Assembly (NCBI RefSeq): GCF_003627755.1
Contig: NZ_CP032694.1
Span: 363,501 to 427,500 of the forward strand
DNA: 64,000 nt
Origin: Rhizobium jaguaris
GTDB taxonomy: Bacteria; Pseudomonadota; Alphaproteobacteria; Rhizobiales; Rhizobiaceae
Direction of reading: 5' to 3'
Shown here: positions 54,370 through 64,000 of the stretch, piece by piece
How positions within the stretch are numbered: the first letter of the stretch is position 1
Layout of the letters: every line of letters starts with the position of its first letter
Made by a program: the position numbers and the translations under genes
Notes under the pieces: generated by a model
Told to the model about the DNA's origin: nothing
Seen by the model: only the letters and a program-made list of their open reading frames with translations
Database searches by the model: none

Positions 54370-55515
54370 TCAATAGGTCTGCCGCCCCTCCGTCCAAACA
54401 GACCGTACCACCGGCAACCCTTCCACCAGACTGACTCGGACGAGATCGGCGCGTTTGCCCGATGCAATGCTGCCGCGGTCGGTAAGACCGACGGCCGTCG
54501 CCGGGTTGAGCGTGATAGTGCGGATCGCATGCGTCAGGTCGTAGCCGATATCCTCCGCCGTCAACGCGAAGGCGCTCTGCAGCAGGCTGATCGGCACATA
54601 GTCCGACGAGACGATGTCGAGCAGCCCACGCCGGGCGAGATCGGCGGCACCGACATTGCCGGTGTGCGAGCCGCCGCGAATGATGTTCGGCGAGCCCATG
54701 AGGATTGCGAGGCCGTGCTCGCGGGCGGCTTCCGCAGCTTCGAAGGTCGTCGGGAATTCGCAGATGACCACGCCTTCGCTAGAAGCCTGAGTGATATGAT
54801 CCGTGGTTTCGTCGTCGTGACTGGCAAGCGGGATGCCCTTGGCACGGCCGATTTCGACCAGTGCTGCGCGATTGACGGGACCGATGGCGCGTGAAGCTTC
54901 CATCAGCTCCGCGATTGCGCGATCGAGCTCTTCGGCTTCCAAAGCGCGGTAGGAAAGTTGCTTCTTCTTATATTTTTCCAGATCCGGCGACTGGCGTTGA
55001 CCCGGCGAATGATCCATCACCGACATCATGCGCGTCAGCGGATCGGCGGCGAAAGGTTCGAACATCTCGACCACGCGCTCGTCGGTGATCTCGCAGCGCA
55101 TGTGCAGCTGGTGGTCGGCGCGCAGCAGGCCGCGTGCGCGGGCGGTGCGGATGCCCTCGACCATGGGCATCAGGATTTCGTTACGCTCGGGATTACGCAG
55201 GCTGGAGCCGATGCAGATGGCGTCGAGCACCGTCGTAATCCCGGACGAAATGATCTGCGCGTCATGCGCCATCGCTGCCAGCACGGGGTTGAAACGCACG
55301 CCGGGACGCGGCATGACGTGCTTCTCCAGGCTGTCGGTGTGGAGATCGACAATGCCTGGCATCAGATAATCGCCGTTGAAGTCGATCGCGCTGGGGGCCG
55401 CACTCGACCCCGTGGAGACATCATCGATACGGCCACGGGCGATGTGGACGGTGCCCTCGATGACCTCCCCGGGGAGGATAACCTTGGCGTTGGTCAGGAC
55501 GAGTGAATCGATCAC
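54370..55515 (-). CDS. phnM: Alpha-D-ribose 1-methylphosphonate 5-triphosphate diphosphatase PhnM
   Basis: A 381-residue amidohydrolase-fold enzyme that removes pyrophosphate from the phosphonate nucleotide intermediate. Metal-site blocks are [21 protein letters not shown] near residue 60, HDDETTDHI and [11 protein letters not shown]. The start is GTG at 55515 with AGGGAG six bases ahead; it overlaps the phnL stop by four bases (GTGA). phnM is the last gene of the operon; no phnN, phnO or phnP follows. Confidence 0.95.
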   Translation of the reverse strand: MIDSLVLTNAKVILPGEVIEGTVHIARGRIDDVSTGSSAAPSAIDFNGDYLMPGIVDLHTDSLEKHVMPRPGVRFNPVLAAMAHDAQIISSGITTVLDAICIGSSLRNPERNEILMPMVEGIRTARARGLLRADHQLHMRCEITDERVVEMFEPFAADPLTRMMSVMDHSPGQRQSPDLEKYKKKQLSYRALEAEELDRAIAELMEASRAIGPVNRAALVEIGRAKGIPLASHDDETTDHITQASSEGVVICEFPTTFEAAEAAREHGLAILMGSPNIIRGGSHTGNVGAADLARRGLLDIVSSDYVPISLLQSAFALTAEDIGYDLTHAIRTITLNPATAVGLTDRGSIASGKRADLVRVSLVEGLPVVRSVWTEGRQTY

Positions 55516-56234
55516 GCTGCGCTCCCTTGATAAGCCAGAACTTCGAAGAGACGGTCTGAAACGGCGTCGCGCACTTCCTGATCGTGGAAGATACCGACGA
55601 TCGCCGAGCCGCGTGCCTTCGCCTCGAGAATGATGTCGATGACAGTGTGGCGGTTCTGAGCGTCCAGCGAGGCCGTCGGCTCGTCCAGCAGCAGGATGGG
55701 GTAATCGACCGCGAAGCCGCGGGCAATGTTGACGCGCTGCTGCTCGCCGCCGGAAAAGGTCGCCGGCGCCAGGCTCCACAACCGTTCGGGGATGCGGAGC
55801 CGCGTGAGCAACGCCTTGGCTTTCGCTTCGGCATCTTCACGGGAGATGCCGCGCATCAGAGCCGGTTCGGCGACGATGTCCAGCGTCGGCACGCGCGGGA
55901 TGACGCGCAGGAACTGGCTGACATAGCCTATAGTGCGGCGGCGGACTTCCACCACTTCCCAAGGCTCTGCCGTCGCGAGATCGACTACGGTATCGTCATG
56001 CTCGACCAGGATCGAACCCTTGTGCGGCTTGTAATTGGCATAAAGCGAACGCAGCAGCGTCGACTTGCCGGCGCCCGAAGGTCCGTGCAGGCAAACGCAT
56101 TCGCCGCGCCGCACATCGAGATCGAGATCGGCGAAGACCGGGATGCGCGTGCCGCCCTGCGTGTGAAGCGTGAAGGTTTTTGACAGCGAGCGAACGCTGA
56201 TAGGCGTGCTTGCGGAGTTGTTATCGTCGTTCAT
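55512..56234 (-). CDS. phnL: C-P lyase subunit PhnL (ABC ATPase-like)
   Basis: A 240-residue ATPase-like subunit. Walker A is [11 protein letters not shown], signature [14 protein letters not shown], Walker [14 protein letters not shown]. In E. coli PhnL is needed for C-P lyase work, not transport. It lies three bases after the phnK stop and overlaps phnM by four. Confidence 0.95.
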   Translation of the reverse strand: MNDDNNSASTPISVRSLSKTFTLHTQGGTRIPVFADLDLDVRRGECVCLHGPSGAGKSTLLRSLYANYKPHKGSILVEHDDTVVDLATAEPWEVVEVRRRTIGYVSQFLRVIPRVPTLDIVAEPALMRGISREDAEAKAKALLTRLRIPERLWSLAPATFSGGEQQRVNIARGFAVDYPILLLDEPTASLDAQNRHTVIDIILEAKARGSAIVGIFHDQEVRDAVSDRLFEVLAYQGSAA

Positions 56235-56237
56235 CGC

Positions 56238-57032
56238 TCAGACCTGCAACACGGAGGAAACCAGAAGCTGGGTGTAGGGATGGTGCGGGTCGTCCAGCAC
56301 CTGATCGGTCAGGCCCTGCTCCACGACATCGCCACGCCACATCACCGTCAGCCGGTCGGCGAGCAAGCGGACGACCGCAAGATCGTGCGTGACGACAATG
56401 GCGGCGATGCCGAGTTCGCGCACCAGCCCGCGCAGCAAATCGAGCAGGCGAGCCTGTACCGAAACGTCGAGGCCGCCGGTCGGCTCGTCCATGAAGACGA
56501 GGCGTGGCTTGGTCACCAGATTGCGGGCGATCTGCAGGCGCTGCTGCATGCCGCCCGAAAAGGTAGTCGGCTTATTATCGGTGCGGGCAATGTCAAGCTC
56601 GACTTTGGAGAGCCAATCCTCGGCATTGGCGCGGATCTCGCCATAGTGACGCTCGCCGACCGCCATCGGCCGCTCGCCGACATTGCCGCCGGCGCTGACA
56701 TTCATTCTGAGGCCGTCGCGCGGGTTCTGATGGACGATGCCCCAATCGGTGCGCATCAACATCCGCCGCTCCGGTTCGGAGAGCGACAGGATGTCGATCA
56801 GACCATGCCGGCGTGTATCGTACTCGATGCTGCCGGCATCAGGCTTCATGCGGGCCGAGAGGCAGTTCAGCAGCGTCGACTTGCCGGAGCCGGACTCGCC
56901 GACGATGCCGATGACTTCGCCGGGATAAAGCGTGAAGGAGATATCCTTACAGGCGGCGACATCGCCGAATGTTTTGGAGATGCCGTTGACGCGCATCAGC
57001 GGCGCGCGGCGTGGAGTTGAAACAGCAGCCAT
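56238..57032 (-). CDS. phnK: C-P lyase subunit PhnK (ABC ATPase-like)
   Basis: A 264-residue ATPase-like protein that binds the PhnGHIJ core. Walker A GESGSGKSTLL, signature FSGGMQQRLQIARNL, Walker B LVFMDEPTGGLDVSVQ. The ATG overlaps the phnJ stop by one base (TAATG). Confidence 0.95.
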   Translation of the reverse strand: MAAVSTPRRAPLMRVNGISKTFGDVAACKDISFTLYPGEVIGIVGESGSGKSTLLNCLSARMKPDAGSIEYDTRRHGLIDILSLSEPERRMLMRTDWGIVHQNPRDGLRMNVSAGGNVGERPMAVGERHYGEIRANAEDWLSKVELDIARTDNKPTTFSGGMQQRLQIARNLVTKPRLVFMDEPTGGLDVSVQARLLDLLRGLVRELGIAAIVVTHDLAVVRLLADRLTVMWRGDVVEQGLTDQVLDDPHHPYTQLLVSSVLQV

Positions 57033-57982
57033 TACGACGGCTCCTTCTCGGTTTCGTTGAGCGAGGTCAGCGCCAATGCCGTCGGATTGCCGCCTTCCGG
57101 GCCGACATGGCCGGCCGCGCGGCGGGTGGCGCAATGGTCGGTATCGGAGCAGACGAACATGCGGCCGCCCTTGTCGTCGGTGACGACTTCGTCGAGATAG
57201 CTGTCGGTCGCGCCGCAAAGCGCGCAGCAGCTTTTCCAGCTCTGCACCTTGAAAGGATGATCGTCGAAATCGAGGCTGCGAACCGTCGTGTAGGGCGGCA
57301 CGGCATAGATGCGCTTTTCGCGGCCGGCGCCGAAAAGCTGGATAGCCGGATTGTGCGTCATCTTCGGATTGTCGAATTTCGGGATCGGCGTCGGCGACAT
57401 CAGGTGCCGGCCATTGACCATGACCGGATAGCTGTGCGCAGTGACGATCTGGCCGAAGCGGGCGATATCCTCGTAGAGACGTACCTGCATCAGCCCATAT
57501 TCGGCATAGGCATGCATCTTCCGCGTCTCGGTTTCGCGCGGTTCGAGGCCGCGCAGGGGTTCCGGCTGCGGCACCTGGTAGACGAGGATTTGCCCCTCTG
57601 CGAGCGGCGTTTCCGGCACGCGATGGCGGGTCTGGATGACGGTAGCCTCGGAGGTCGCCTCGGTCGTCTCCACGCCGGCGACGCGGGTGAAGAAGCGGCG
57701 GATGGAAACGGCGTTCGTCGTATCGTCGGCGCCCTGGTCAATGACTTTCAAGACATCTTTCGGGCCGATGACGCTTGCCGTCACCTGGATGCCTCCGGTG
57801 CCCCAGCCATAGGCGAGCGGCATCTCGCGGCCGCCGAACGGCACCTGATAACCGGGTACGGCGACTGCCTTGAGGATCGCGCGGCGGATCATTCGCTTCT
57901 TCTGCTCGTCGAGATAGGCGAAGTTATAGGCTTCACCGGCCTTCGGTTTTTCCTGGTTCTTGTCTTCGTGGGCCGCGCTCAT
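57032..57982 (-). CDS. phnJ: C-P lyase catalytic subunit PhnJ (radical SAM)
   Basis: A 316-residue radical-SAM enzyme that breaks the carbon-phosphorus bond of 5-phosphoribosyl 1-phosphonate. The [4Fe-4S]/active-site cysteines cluster near the C-terminus, in SCCALCGATDS and RMFVCSDTDHC. Start AHEDKNQEKPKAG and the block LAYGWGTGGIQVT agree with the family. A long C-terminal tail (about 25 residues, GPEGGNPTALAL) is normal. It overlaps phnI by four bases. Confidence 0.96.
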   Translation of the reverse strand: MSAAHEDKNQEKPKAGEAYNFAYLDEQKKRMIRRAILKAVAVPGYQVPFGGREMPLAYGWGTGGIQVTASVIGPKDVLKVIDQGADDTTNAVSIRRFFTRVAGVETTEATSEATVIQTRHRVPETPLAEGQILVYQVPQPEPLRGLEPRETETRKMHAYAEYGLMQVRLYEDIARFGQIVTAHSYPVMVNGRHLMSPTPIPKFDNPKMTHNPAIQLFGAGREKRIYAVPPYTTVRSLDFDDHPFKVQSWKSCCALCGATDSYLDEVVTDDKGGRMFVCSDTDHCATRRAAGHVGPEGGNPTALALTSLNETEKEPS

Positions 57983-59076
57983 TCGGCTGCCTCCTTGGTT
58001 TGGCGTGCCTCGAATTCCGCGCGCAGACCGCGCAGCAGCTGGAGGTCGCCTTGGAAATCGACATAGTGGGGAAGCTTCAGATGCGACACGAAGCCGGCCG
58101 CCTCGACATTGTCGGTGTGATAGAGGACGAATTCCTCGTCCTGTGCGGGGAACTGCGCCATCTCGCCGAGTTCGTGGCAGCGCAGCGCCCGGTCGACCAG
58201 CGACATCGCCATGGCCTTGCGTTCGCTCTTGCCCAGCGCCAGGCCGTAACCGCGCGTGAAGCGGGCAGCTTCCGTCTTCGAGCCGCCGAACTGATTGATC
58301 ATCTGGCATTCGGTGACGACGATGTCGCCGATCTCGATGGCGAAGCCCAGTTCCTCCGGCACGAATTCGACTGGCACTTCGCCCATGCGGATTTCGCCGA
58401 CATAGGGATGGCTGCCGCCGTAACCGCGCATCGTCGAATAGGCGAGCGCGGTGAGAAACCCTTCGTCGCCGCGCGCCAGGTTCTGCAGCCGCTGATCGCG
58501 GTTTGCCGGAAAGGCCATGGGCTGGCGTGTGAGGTCGTAGACCGGCTCGCCTTCACGGACGGGGATCTCATGCTCCATGAAATCCTCCTGCCCCACGATA
58601 TCGGTGACGCGCGGCATGGAGCCATCGAGCGGTTGATTGGCGATTTCCGCCTGAGGCGCCGAACCTTCCCTCTCCATCAGACCGAAGTCCAGCAGGCGGT
58701 GGGTATAGTCGTAGGTCGGGCCGAGCACCTGGCCGCCCGGCAGGTCCTTGAAGGCGGCCGAAACACGGCGCTCGATGTCCATGTCTGCCGTGTCGATCGG
58801 CTCGGTGACGCCGATGCGGGGCAAGGTCGTGCGATAGGCGCGCAGCAGGAACACGGCCTCCACTACGTCGCCCTGCGCCTGCTTCAGCGCCAGTGCTGCC
58901 AATTCGCGATCGTAGAGCGAGCCTTCGGTCATGACCCGATCGACGGCGAGGCCGAACTGGCTTTCGATCTGGCCGACCGAAAGCTCCGGTTCCGACGTAT
59001 CGCCGCGCCGCTCCTCGGCAATCAGCTTGTGGGAATTCAAAATGGCGCGTTCGCCGCCTTTGACTGCAACATACAT
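57979..59076 (-). CDS. phnI: C-P lyase core subunit PhnI
   Basis: A 365-residue subunit that, with PhnG and PhnH, transfers the phosphonate onto ATP ribose with release of adenine. The family start MYVAVKGGERAILNSHKLI is intact, and the block THRLLDFGLM and YTHRLL are seen. It overlaps phnJ by four bases (ATGA) and lies four bases after the phnH stop. Confidence 0.96.
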   Translation of the reverse strand: MYVAVKGGERAILNSHKLIAEERRGDTSEPELSVGQIESQFGLAVDRVMTEGSLYDRELAALALKQAQGDVVEAVFLLRAYRTTLPRIGVTEPIDTADMDIERRVSAAFKDLPGGQVLGPTYDYTHRLLDFGLMEREGSAPQAEIANQPLDGSMPRVTDIVGQEDFMEHEIPVREGEPVYDLTRQPMAFPANRDQRLQNLARGDEGFLTALAYSTMRGYGGSHPYVGEIRMGEVPVEFVPEELGFAIEIGDIVVTECQMINQFGGSKTEAARFTRGYGLALGKSERKAMAMSLVDRALRCHELGEMAQFPAQDEEFVLYHTDNVEAAGFVSHLKLPHYVDFQGDLQLLRGLRAEFEARQTKEAAE

Positions 59077-59080
59077 GGGA

Positions 59081-59683
59081 TTATGCCTCCACTCTGATGC
59101 CGCGCGGCAGGCCGATGATATCGCTGCCGCTCACGAAAATCACATCGACGCCCATCGGATAGAGCCCGTGATTGTCGTCCCAATCCTGCCAGAATCCGTC
59201 CGGCAACCCGTCAATACTGCAGGTCGTAGCATGCTGTATGCCCGGGCCGGTCCAGCGCATCGGTTTTCCCGAGGTCAGCGACGGAGCCTGCACGATGAGC
59301 GTGCAGGATGTGTCGGGATATTTGTCGTCGCCGAAGGAAAAGGCCGACAGCGGCGGCATCTCCGACGCCGTCGTCAGGATGGCGAAGCGGCAGATGGCGG
59401 TATCGGAGACCAGCGGCGAACCGGCATGGAAGCGGATATAGTTTGCGGCGGCCGAGGTGTTTTCGAGGTCGAGCCAGACTGGCGTCTCGAAATCGAGGAG
59501 GGTCAGCACGATCGCGGCCGTCGCCGGCATCAGGAGGTCGGGCACGTCGGCAAGCCGATCCAGCGCTTGGACACGACCGGGATAGGCCGTGGCGTCGAGA
59601 ATGCCGCGAAAGGTCGCCTGGGTATCGAAAATCGGCTCGGCAAAGCCCGGCTTAAGGTTTCTCGTATCGATAGCGACGCTCAT
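59081..59683 (-). CDS. phnH: C-P lyase subunit PhnH
   Basis: A 200-residue subunit of the PhnGHIJ complex. The block FRGILDATAYPGRV is typical, as is LPDGFWQDWDDNHGLYPMGVDV near the end. The ATG overlaps the phnG stop (ATGA). Confidence 0.95.
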   Translation of the reverse strand: MSVAIDTRNLKPGFAEPIFDTQATFRGILDATAYPGRVQALDRLADVPDLLMPATAAIVLTLLDFETPVWLDLENTSAAANYIRFHAGSPLVSDTAICRFAILTTASEMPPLSAFSFGDDKYPDTSCTLIVQAPSLTSGKPMRWTGPGIQHATTCSIDGLPDGFWQDWDDNHGLYPMGVDVIFVSGSDIIGLPRGIRVEA

Positions 59684-60162
59684 TTCTTCGTCTCCGCGCG
59701 CACCATGGTGAAGAATTCGACTTTGGTGGAGGCGGCTTTCAGGCTCTTCTGTTGCCGCCGTTCGGCCTGTTTGCCTTCGAGGCGTTCGATGACCGTGCTG
59801 GCGATCGCGAAACGATGCTCCGGCTTCTGCATCAGCGCATCGAACACAGCGGCAAGCTCCGCCTGCCTGGTGTCGCGGCCTTGGACATAGGCATAACCGG
59901 TCGTGCCGTCGGCAAGCCGCAGTGCGCAGCGCGTCATGCTCATCTCGGTCATGTTGAAGGCGTCGCCCGTGCCGCCGGCTCGCGCCCGCACCATCACGAG
60001 GCCAACCTCCGGCTGGCGCAGCCATTCATAGGCCGGCTGCTCACGCAAAGCGCTCCAGGCCTCTTCCAGTTCACTGCGGCCGGCGCGGGCCAGGATGCCC
60101 ATCCAGCGCTTCCGGTCGGCATTGTCGCCAGCCGCTACGTCTTGTGTATCGTCTTGCACCAT
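59680..60162 (-). CDS. phnG: C-P lyase subunit PhnG
   Basis: A 160-residue subunit, first of the operon. Typical blocks are RKRWMGILARAGRSELEEAW, GLVMVRARAGGTGDAFNMTEMSMTRC and GYAYVQGRDTRQAELAAVFDA. It is divergent from phnF across a region with a perfect inverted repeat. Confidence 0.95.
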   Translation of the reverse strand: MVQDDTQDVAAGDNADRKRWMGILARAGRSELEEAWSALREQPAYEWLRQPEVGLVMVRARAGGTGDAFNMTEMSMTRCALRLADGTTGYAYVQGRDTRQAELAAVFDALMQKPEHRFAIASTVIERLEGKQAERRQQKSLKAASTKVEFFTMVRAETKK

Positions 60163-60252
60163 CTCGCCCCCGAGGAAAGCCGGTTTGCGGTCATGACCGC
60201 GCGTCCACCGCGATGTCTTTGGCGGCGGAGAAACACGGGAAATCGCAAACCC

Positions 60253-60296
60253 AATATAACAAAGGTCCGTACCTTATTTTCGCAGTACGGACCTTT
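60253..60296. promoter_or_regulatory. PhnF operator candidate and phnG -10 box
   Basis: AAAGGTCCGTAC (60261-60272) and its perfect reverse complement (60285-60296) are separated by 12 bases. On the minus strand TATATT (60258-60253) follows directly, in the position of a phnG -10, so a bound repressor would cover the -35 region. A two-half-site repeat of this size suits a GntR-type dimer. Confidence 0.65.
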
Positions 60297-60401
60297 ACAG
60301 ACCGTCTATTTCACCCTTATGACGATGGCAGAAATGATTTCGGTGAGGCGAAGTCTCCCGATGAAACCTGGCCGGGCGGCCATGCGCAAAGGATCGGAAA
60401 C

Positions 60402-61151
60402 ATGGCTTCAATGGCAGAAACCGGTGACATCCGTAGTGGCGAGGGTCACGAGCGCGGCCGGCTGTGGCGTAGTGTCGCGTTGTCGCTTCGTGAGGATATC
60501 CGCAACGGCAAGCTTGTTGCCGGCATGCAGTTGATGACCGAACTCGACATGGCCCGCCATTTCGACGTCAGCCGCTTCACCGTCCGCCGGGCGCTGGCCG
60601 AGCTGGAAAAGGAAGGCCTGATTCGCATTGAACATGGACGCGGCCTGTTTGTTGCAGAAGACGCAATTCCCTATGCGCTCGGCGAGCGCACGCGTTGGAC
60701 CGAAAATATGAGTCGCGCCAGCCTCGAAAGCCAGCGGCGGATCCTGGCAAGCACGGTCGAGGAGGCCGATGCCGTCACATTGCGCAATCTCGAATTGCCG
60801 CGTGGCGCCGAAGTGGTGGTGATCGACTCTATGGGTGAGGTCAGCGGCCGGCCGCTCAGCATGGCACGCAGCTATTTTCCCGCTGAACGCTTCCGCGGCA
60901 TTGACGAATTGCTGCGGCTGAATCCGTCGCGCACCGTCGCCTACCGCTCCTTCGGGATCAACGATTACAAGCGCAAAAGCACCCGCATCATTGCCCGCCT
61001 GCCAAGCGTGCGCGAAGCCAAGACCTTGAAATTGCCGAAGACGCGGCCGGTGATCGAAATCCACAAGGTCGACGTCGATACCGAGGGACGCCCGATTTCC
61101 TTCGGCATCTCCTGCTTCTCCGGCGACCGCGTCCAGCTCGTTATCGAATAA
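60402..61151 (+). CDS. phnF: GntR/HutC family regulator PhnF
   Basis: A 249-residue regulator. The N-terminal winged helix (about residues 20-85) has DMARHFDVSRFTVRRALAELEKEGLIR. The C-terminal UTRA ligand domain has LPSVREAKTLKLPKTRPVIEIHKVDVD. PhnF in other bacteria represses phosphonate genes. The ATG at 60402 is the best start; GGATCGGAAAC lies ahead. Confidence 0.93.
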   Translation: MASMAETGDIRSGEGHERGRLWRSVALSLREDIRNGKLVAGMQLMTELDMARHFDVSRFTVRRALAELEKEGLIRIEHGRGLFVAEDAIPYALGERTRWTENMSRASLESQRRILASTVEEADAVTLRNLELPRGAEVVVIDSMGEVSGRPLSMARSYFPAERFRGIDELLRLNPSRTVAYRSFGINDYKRKSTRIIARLPSVREAKTLKLPKTRPVIEIHKVDVDTEGRPISFGISCFSGDRVQLVIE

Positions 61152-61256
61152 GTGCATCGCGCTTTCCATCTCGATCTGCGCTATTGAAAAACAAAAAATC
61201 GGCACCAGCGATGAGGCCGATGCCGATTTTGGGTAATGCTGAAACGAAGAATAGAC

Positions 61257-62270
<1,014 letters not shown>

Positions 62271-62388
62271 TTAATTCCGGTCCGCGGCGGCCATCTTTGC
62301 CGGCTGCGTGACAGACAAGAAACTATGCCTGCCGATAACGAATGAAAATGCATGCAAATCCAAATGGGCTGTTCTATTATTTAGATCA

Positions 62389-63278
62389 ATGAACAGAACT
62401 CAGCTCTCCCAGTTGGCGGTCCTCGCCGCCGTTGCCGCCCATCGCAGCTTCCGTGCCGCCGGCAAGGAATTGTCGATCGCGCCTTCTGCAGTCAGCCATG
62501 CGATCTCCAGTCTCGAGGAAAGCCTGGGCGTGCGCCTGCTTGCCCGCACCACCCGAAGCGTCTCGCCGACCGAGGAGGGCAAGCTGCTGCTGGAGCGCCT
62601 GGCACCGGCACTGGAGGAAATCGACATCGCATTGGAGGATACGCTCGCCGCCCGCGGGCGTCCGGCCGGCAACCTTCGCATTTCCGCGCCGCGTTTTGCT
62701 ACTGATCTGCTGCTTGCCCCGCGCCTCGGCGATTTCCTGAATACCTATCCCGATATCACGCTGGAGATCGCCAATGAGGACGGTTTCACCGATATTGTCA
62801 GGGAGGGTTTCGATGCCGGTATCCGGCTGGAAGAGAGCCTTGAGGCGGACATGATCGCGGTGAAGATATCGCCGGATATCCGCACCGTCATCGCCGGCTC
62901 CCCAGCCTATTTCGAGAAGAACCCGAAGCCCTTGCATCCACGCGATCTCGTCCATCACCGCTGCATCAAGCGACGATTTACCGATGGCTCTCTCTATCGC
63001 TGGGAGTTTGAGAAGGACGGTCGTGAGCTGATTATAGCTGTCGACGGGCCCTTGATTGTGATCGAGGACCGGCTCGCGGTTCTGGCGGCGGTCAATGGCG
63101 CCGGCCTCGCCTATCTGTTCGACATTCGCGTGCAACAGGAACTGGCTGAGGGCAAGCTCATCCGCGTGCTGGAGGACTGGTGTGCACCCTATCCCGGCTT
63201 CTGCATCTATTATTCCAGCCGTCGCCAGATGCGCCCGGCACTCAGGGCTTTCATCGATTTCTTCAAATATACGGGTAG
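62389..63278 (+). CDS. LysR family transcriptional regulator, apparent frameshift at the end
   Basis: A LysR regulator with N-terminal winged helix (LAAVAAHRSFRAAGKELSIAPSAVSHAI) and a substrate-binding domain. As read, it runs to 63543 and would be 411 residues, with a meaningless Arg/Ser-rich tail antisense to the DUF892 gene. Adding one A to the AAA at 63265-63267 gives FFKIYG and a stop at 63276-63278, a 296-residue protein of normal LysR size. I report the repaired end. It probably controls the divergent aldo/keto reductase. Confidence 0.85.
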
Positions 63279-63322
63279 CGGAAGAGCAGCAGGGGCGTCC
63301 CGTTGCTCTTTCCGTCAGAGAA

Positions 63323-63814
63323 TCATGCCGCGGCTTTCCTGTTGGCGGCGGTCATCGCCAGCTTCGAGAGTGTCCTGTCGGTTTTTCCCGCTTCCTGCAG
63401 CGTCTGGTCGAGCAGCTGGACGACCTGTTTTTGGCCGAGAGTCTCTGCCCAGGTGCGCAGCGAGCCGTAGCGGGCGATCTCATAGTGCTCGACGGCCTGC
63501 ACGGCGGAAATCAGCCCTGCATCGAGAACAGGCGTTCCCTTGAAGTCGTCGATGATCTCCTGGCCTTCGGCAATCATCCCTTGGATGGCTTCGCAGGTCT
63601 TGCCATGCGCGCGCTTACCGATCAGTTCGAAAACCTGTTGCAGCCGTTCGACATGTCCCTCGGTTTCCTGCAGGTGTTTTTCGAAGCCGGCCTTGAGGTC
63701 CGGCGATTGTGCCTCGCGCGCCATCTTTGGCAGCATCCGAATGATTTGCTTTTCGGCGTAGTAGATGTCCTTCAGCGTATCGTAGAAAAGATCTTCCAGC
63801 GTCTTCTTGCCCAT
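63323..63814 (-). CDS. DUF892 family ferritin-like protein (YciE/YciF type)
   Basis: A 163-residue four-helix protein. The start LEDLFYDTLKDIYYAEKQIIRMLPKMA is the family signature, and a later ExxH block (ALQAVEHYEIARYGSLRTWAE-like) supports a diiron site. YciE/YciF proteins are stress-induced and of unclear chemistry. AAGGAGAGAGACA precedes the ATG. Confidence 0.9.
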   Translation of the reverse strand: MGKKTLEDLFYDTLKDIYYAEKQIIRMLPKMAREAQSPDLKAGFEKHLQETEGHVERLQQVFELIGKRAHGKTCEAIQGMIAEGQEIIDDFKGTPVLDAGLISAVQAVEHYEIARYGSLRTWAETLGQKQVVQLLDQTLQEAGKTDRTLSKLAMTAANRKAAA

Positions 63815-64000
63815 TGTCTCTCTCCTTGTTTTCCAGCCAGATTTTTATGGCCAGATTTTTTTGAGATGCCGCCGGTGGCGACGTCTACACAAGCCGGCGC
63901 AAACCGATTTGTTCCACTGCTGACGGAATTCGGAGCGGTGCTGTGAAATAACACGTCCGCACCAGCCGCATGAACAAAGGGAAGGGGTATAAGACAATGA
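63815..64000. other. Region at the end of the window; possible start of another gene
   Basis: No complete gene. ATG codons at 63970 and 63997 (the second with GGGAAGGGG ahead) could start a plus-strand gene that continues outside the window. The distinction cannot be made here. Confidence 0.4.

Noticed and set aside
63880..63915. EcfG promoter before the DUF892 gene
   Set aside because: A GGAAC is present on the minus strand (63915-63911), but no GTT-type -10 stands at 16-17 bases.

Overview
The window looks like chromosome of an alphaproteobacterium of the order Hyphomicrobiales, most likely Rhizobium or a close relative. The signs are high GC with strong third-position GC bias, three copies of a RIME-like Rhizobium intergenic palindrome, an Irr-type iron box in front of a membrane ferritin (mbfA), BA14K and BTLCP family proteins typical of rhizobia, and a complete C-P lyase cluster. 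No CRISPR array, insertion sequence or prophage was seen. Species assignment is an inference.

Layout. 1-1.9 kb: the end of a CapD/WbpM-type sugar-nucleotide enzyme and a family 25 glycosyltransferase (surface polysaccharide). 2.7-15.6 kb: a catabolic island. It has a Gfo/Idh/MocA oxidoreductase with a complete carbohydrate ABC importer (two permeases, binding protein, ATPase), an opposing operon (NTF2-like protein, M81/MlrC peptidase, D-threonine-aldolase/D-serine-dehydratase-like enzyme), and a third group (RidA, RpiR regulator, SDR dehydrogenase, GH20 beta-hexosaminidase). Together they fit scavenging of an amino-sugar or D-amino-acid-containing substrate. 15.6-34.9 kb: mixed housekeeping and accessory genes, including tRNA-Leu(CAG), a phosphohexomutase, ccdAB toxin-antitoxin, lepA, tenA, an XRE-cupin/GNAT/HAD/acetylpolyamine-deacetylase/EamA group, a truncated haemoglobin, a PlsC-like acyltransferase preceded by a coupled 44-residue ORF, mbfA and several small proteins. 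35.1-40.5 kb: the translation block infC (AUU start), rpmI, rplT, pheS, pheT. 41.2-48.8 kb: penicillin-binding protein 1C with a giant alpha-2-macroglobulin. 49.4-61.2 kb: phosphonate uptake (phnCDE1E2) converging on the C-P lyase operon phnGHIJKLM, with divergent phnF. 61.3-63.8 kb: an aldo/keto reductase with a divergent LysR regulator, and a DUF892 ferritin-like protein.

Regulation readable in the sequence: two Pho-box-like repeats and a TATAAT before phnC, a perfect 12-bp inverted repeat between phnG and phnF, a 19-bp Irr-box palindrome before mbfA, an inverted repeat before ccdA, a promoter plus attenuator-like leader before rpmI, and a hairpin/T-run before pheS.

Caution on sequence quality: four genes (capD-like, D-threonine-aldolase-like, GNAT, LysR) each lose their reading frame at a short homopolymer, and each is restored by adding one base. 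This is more easily explained by base-calling errors than by four real mutations.
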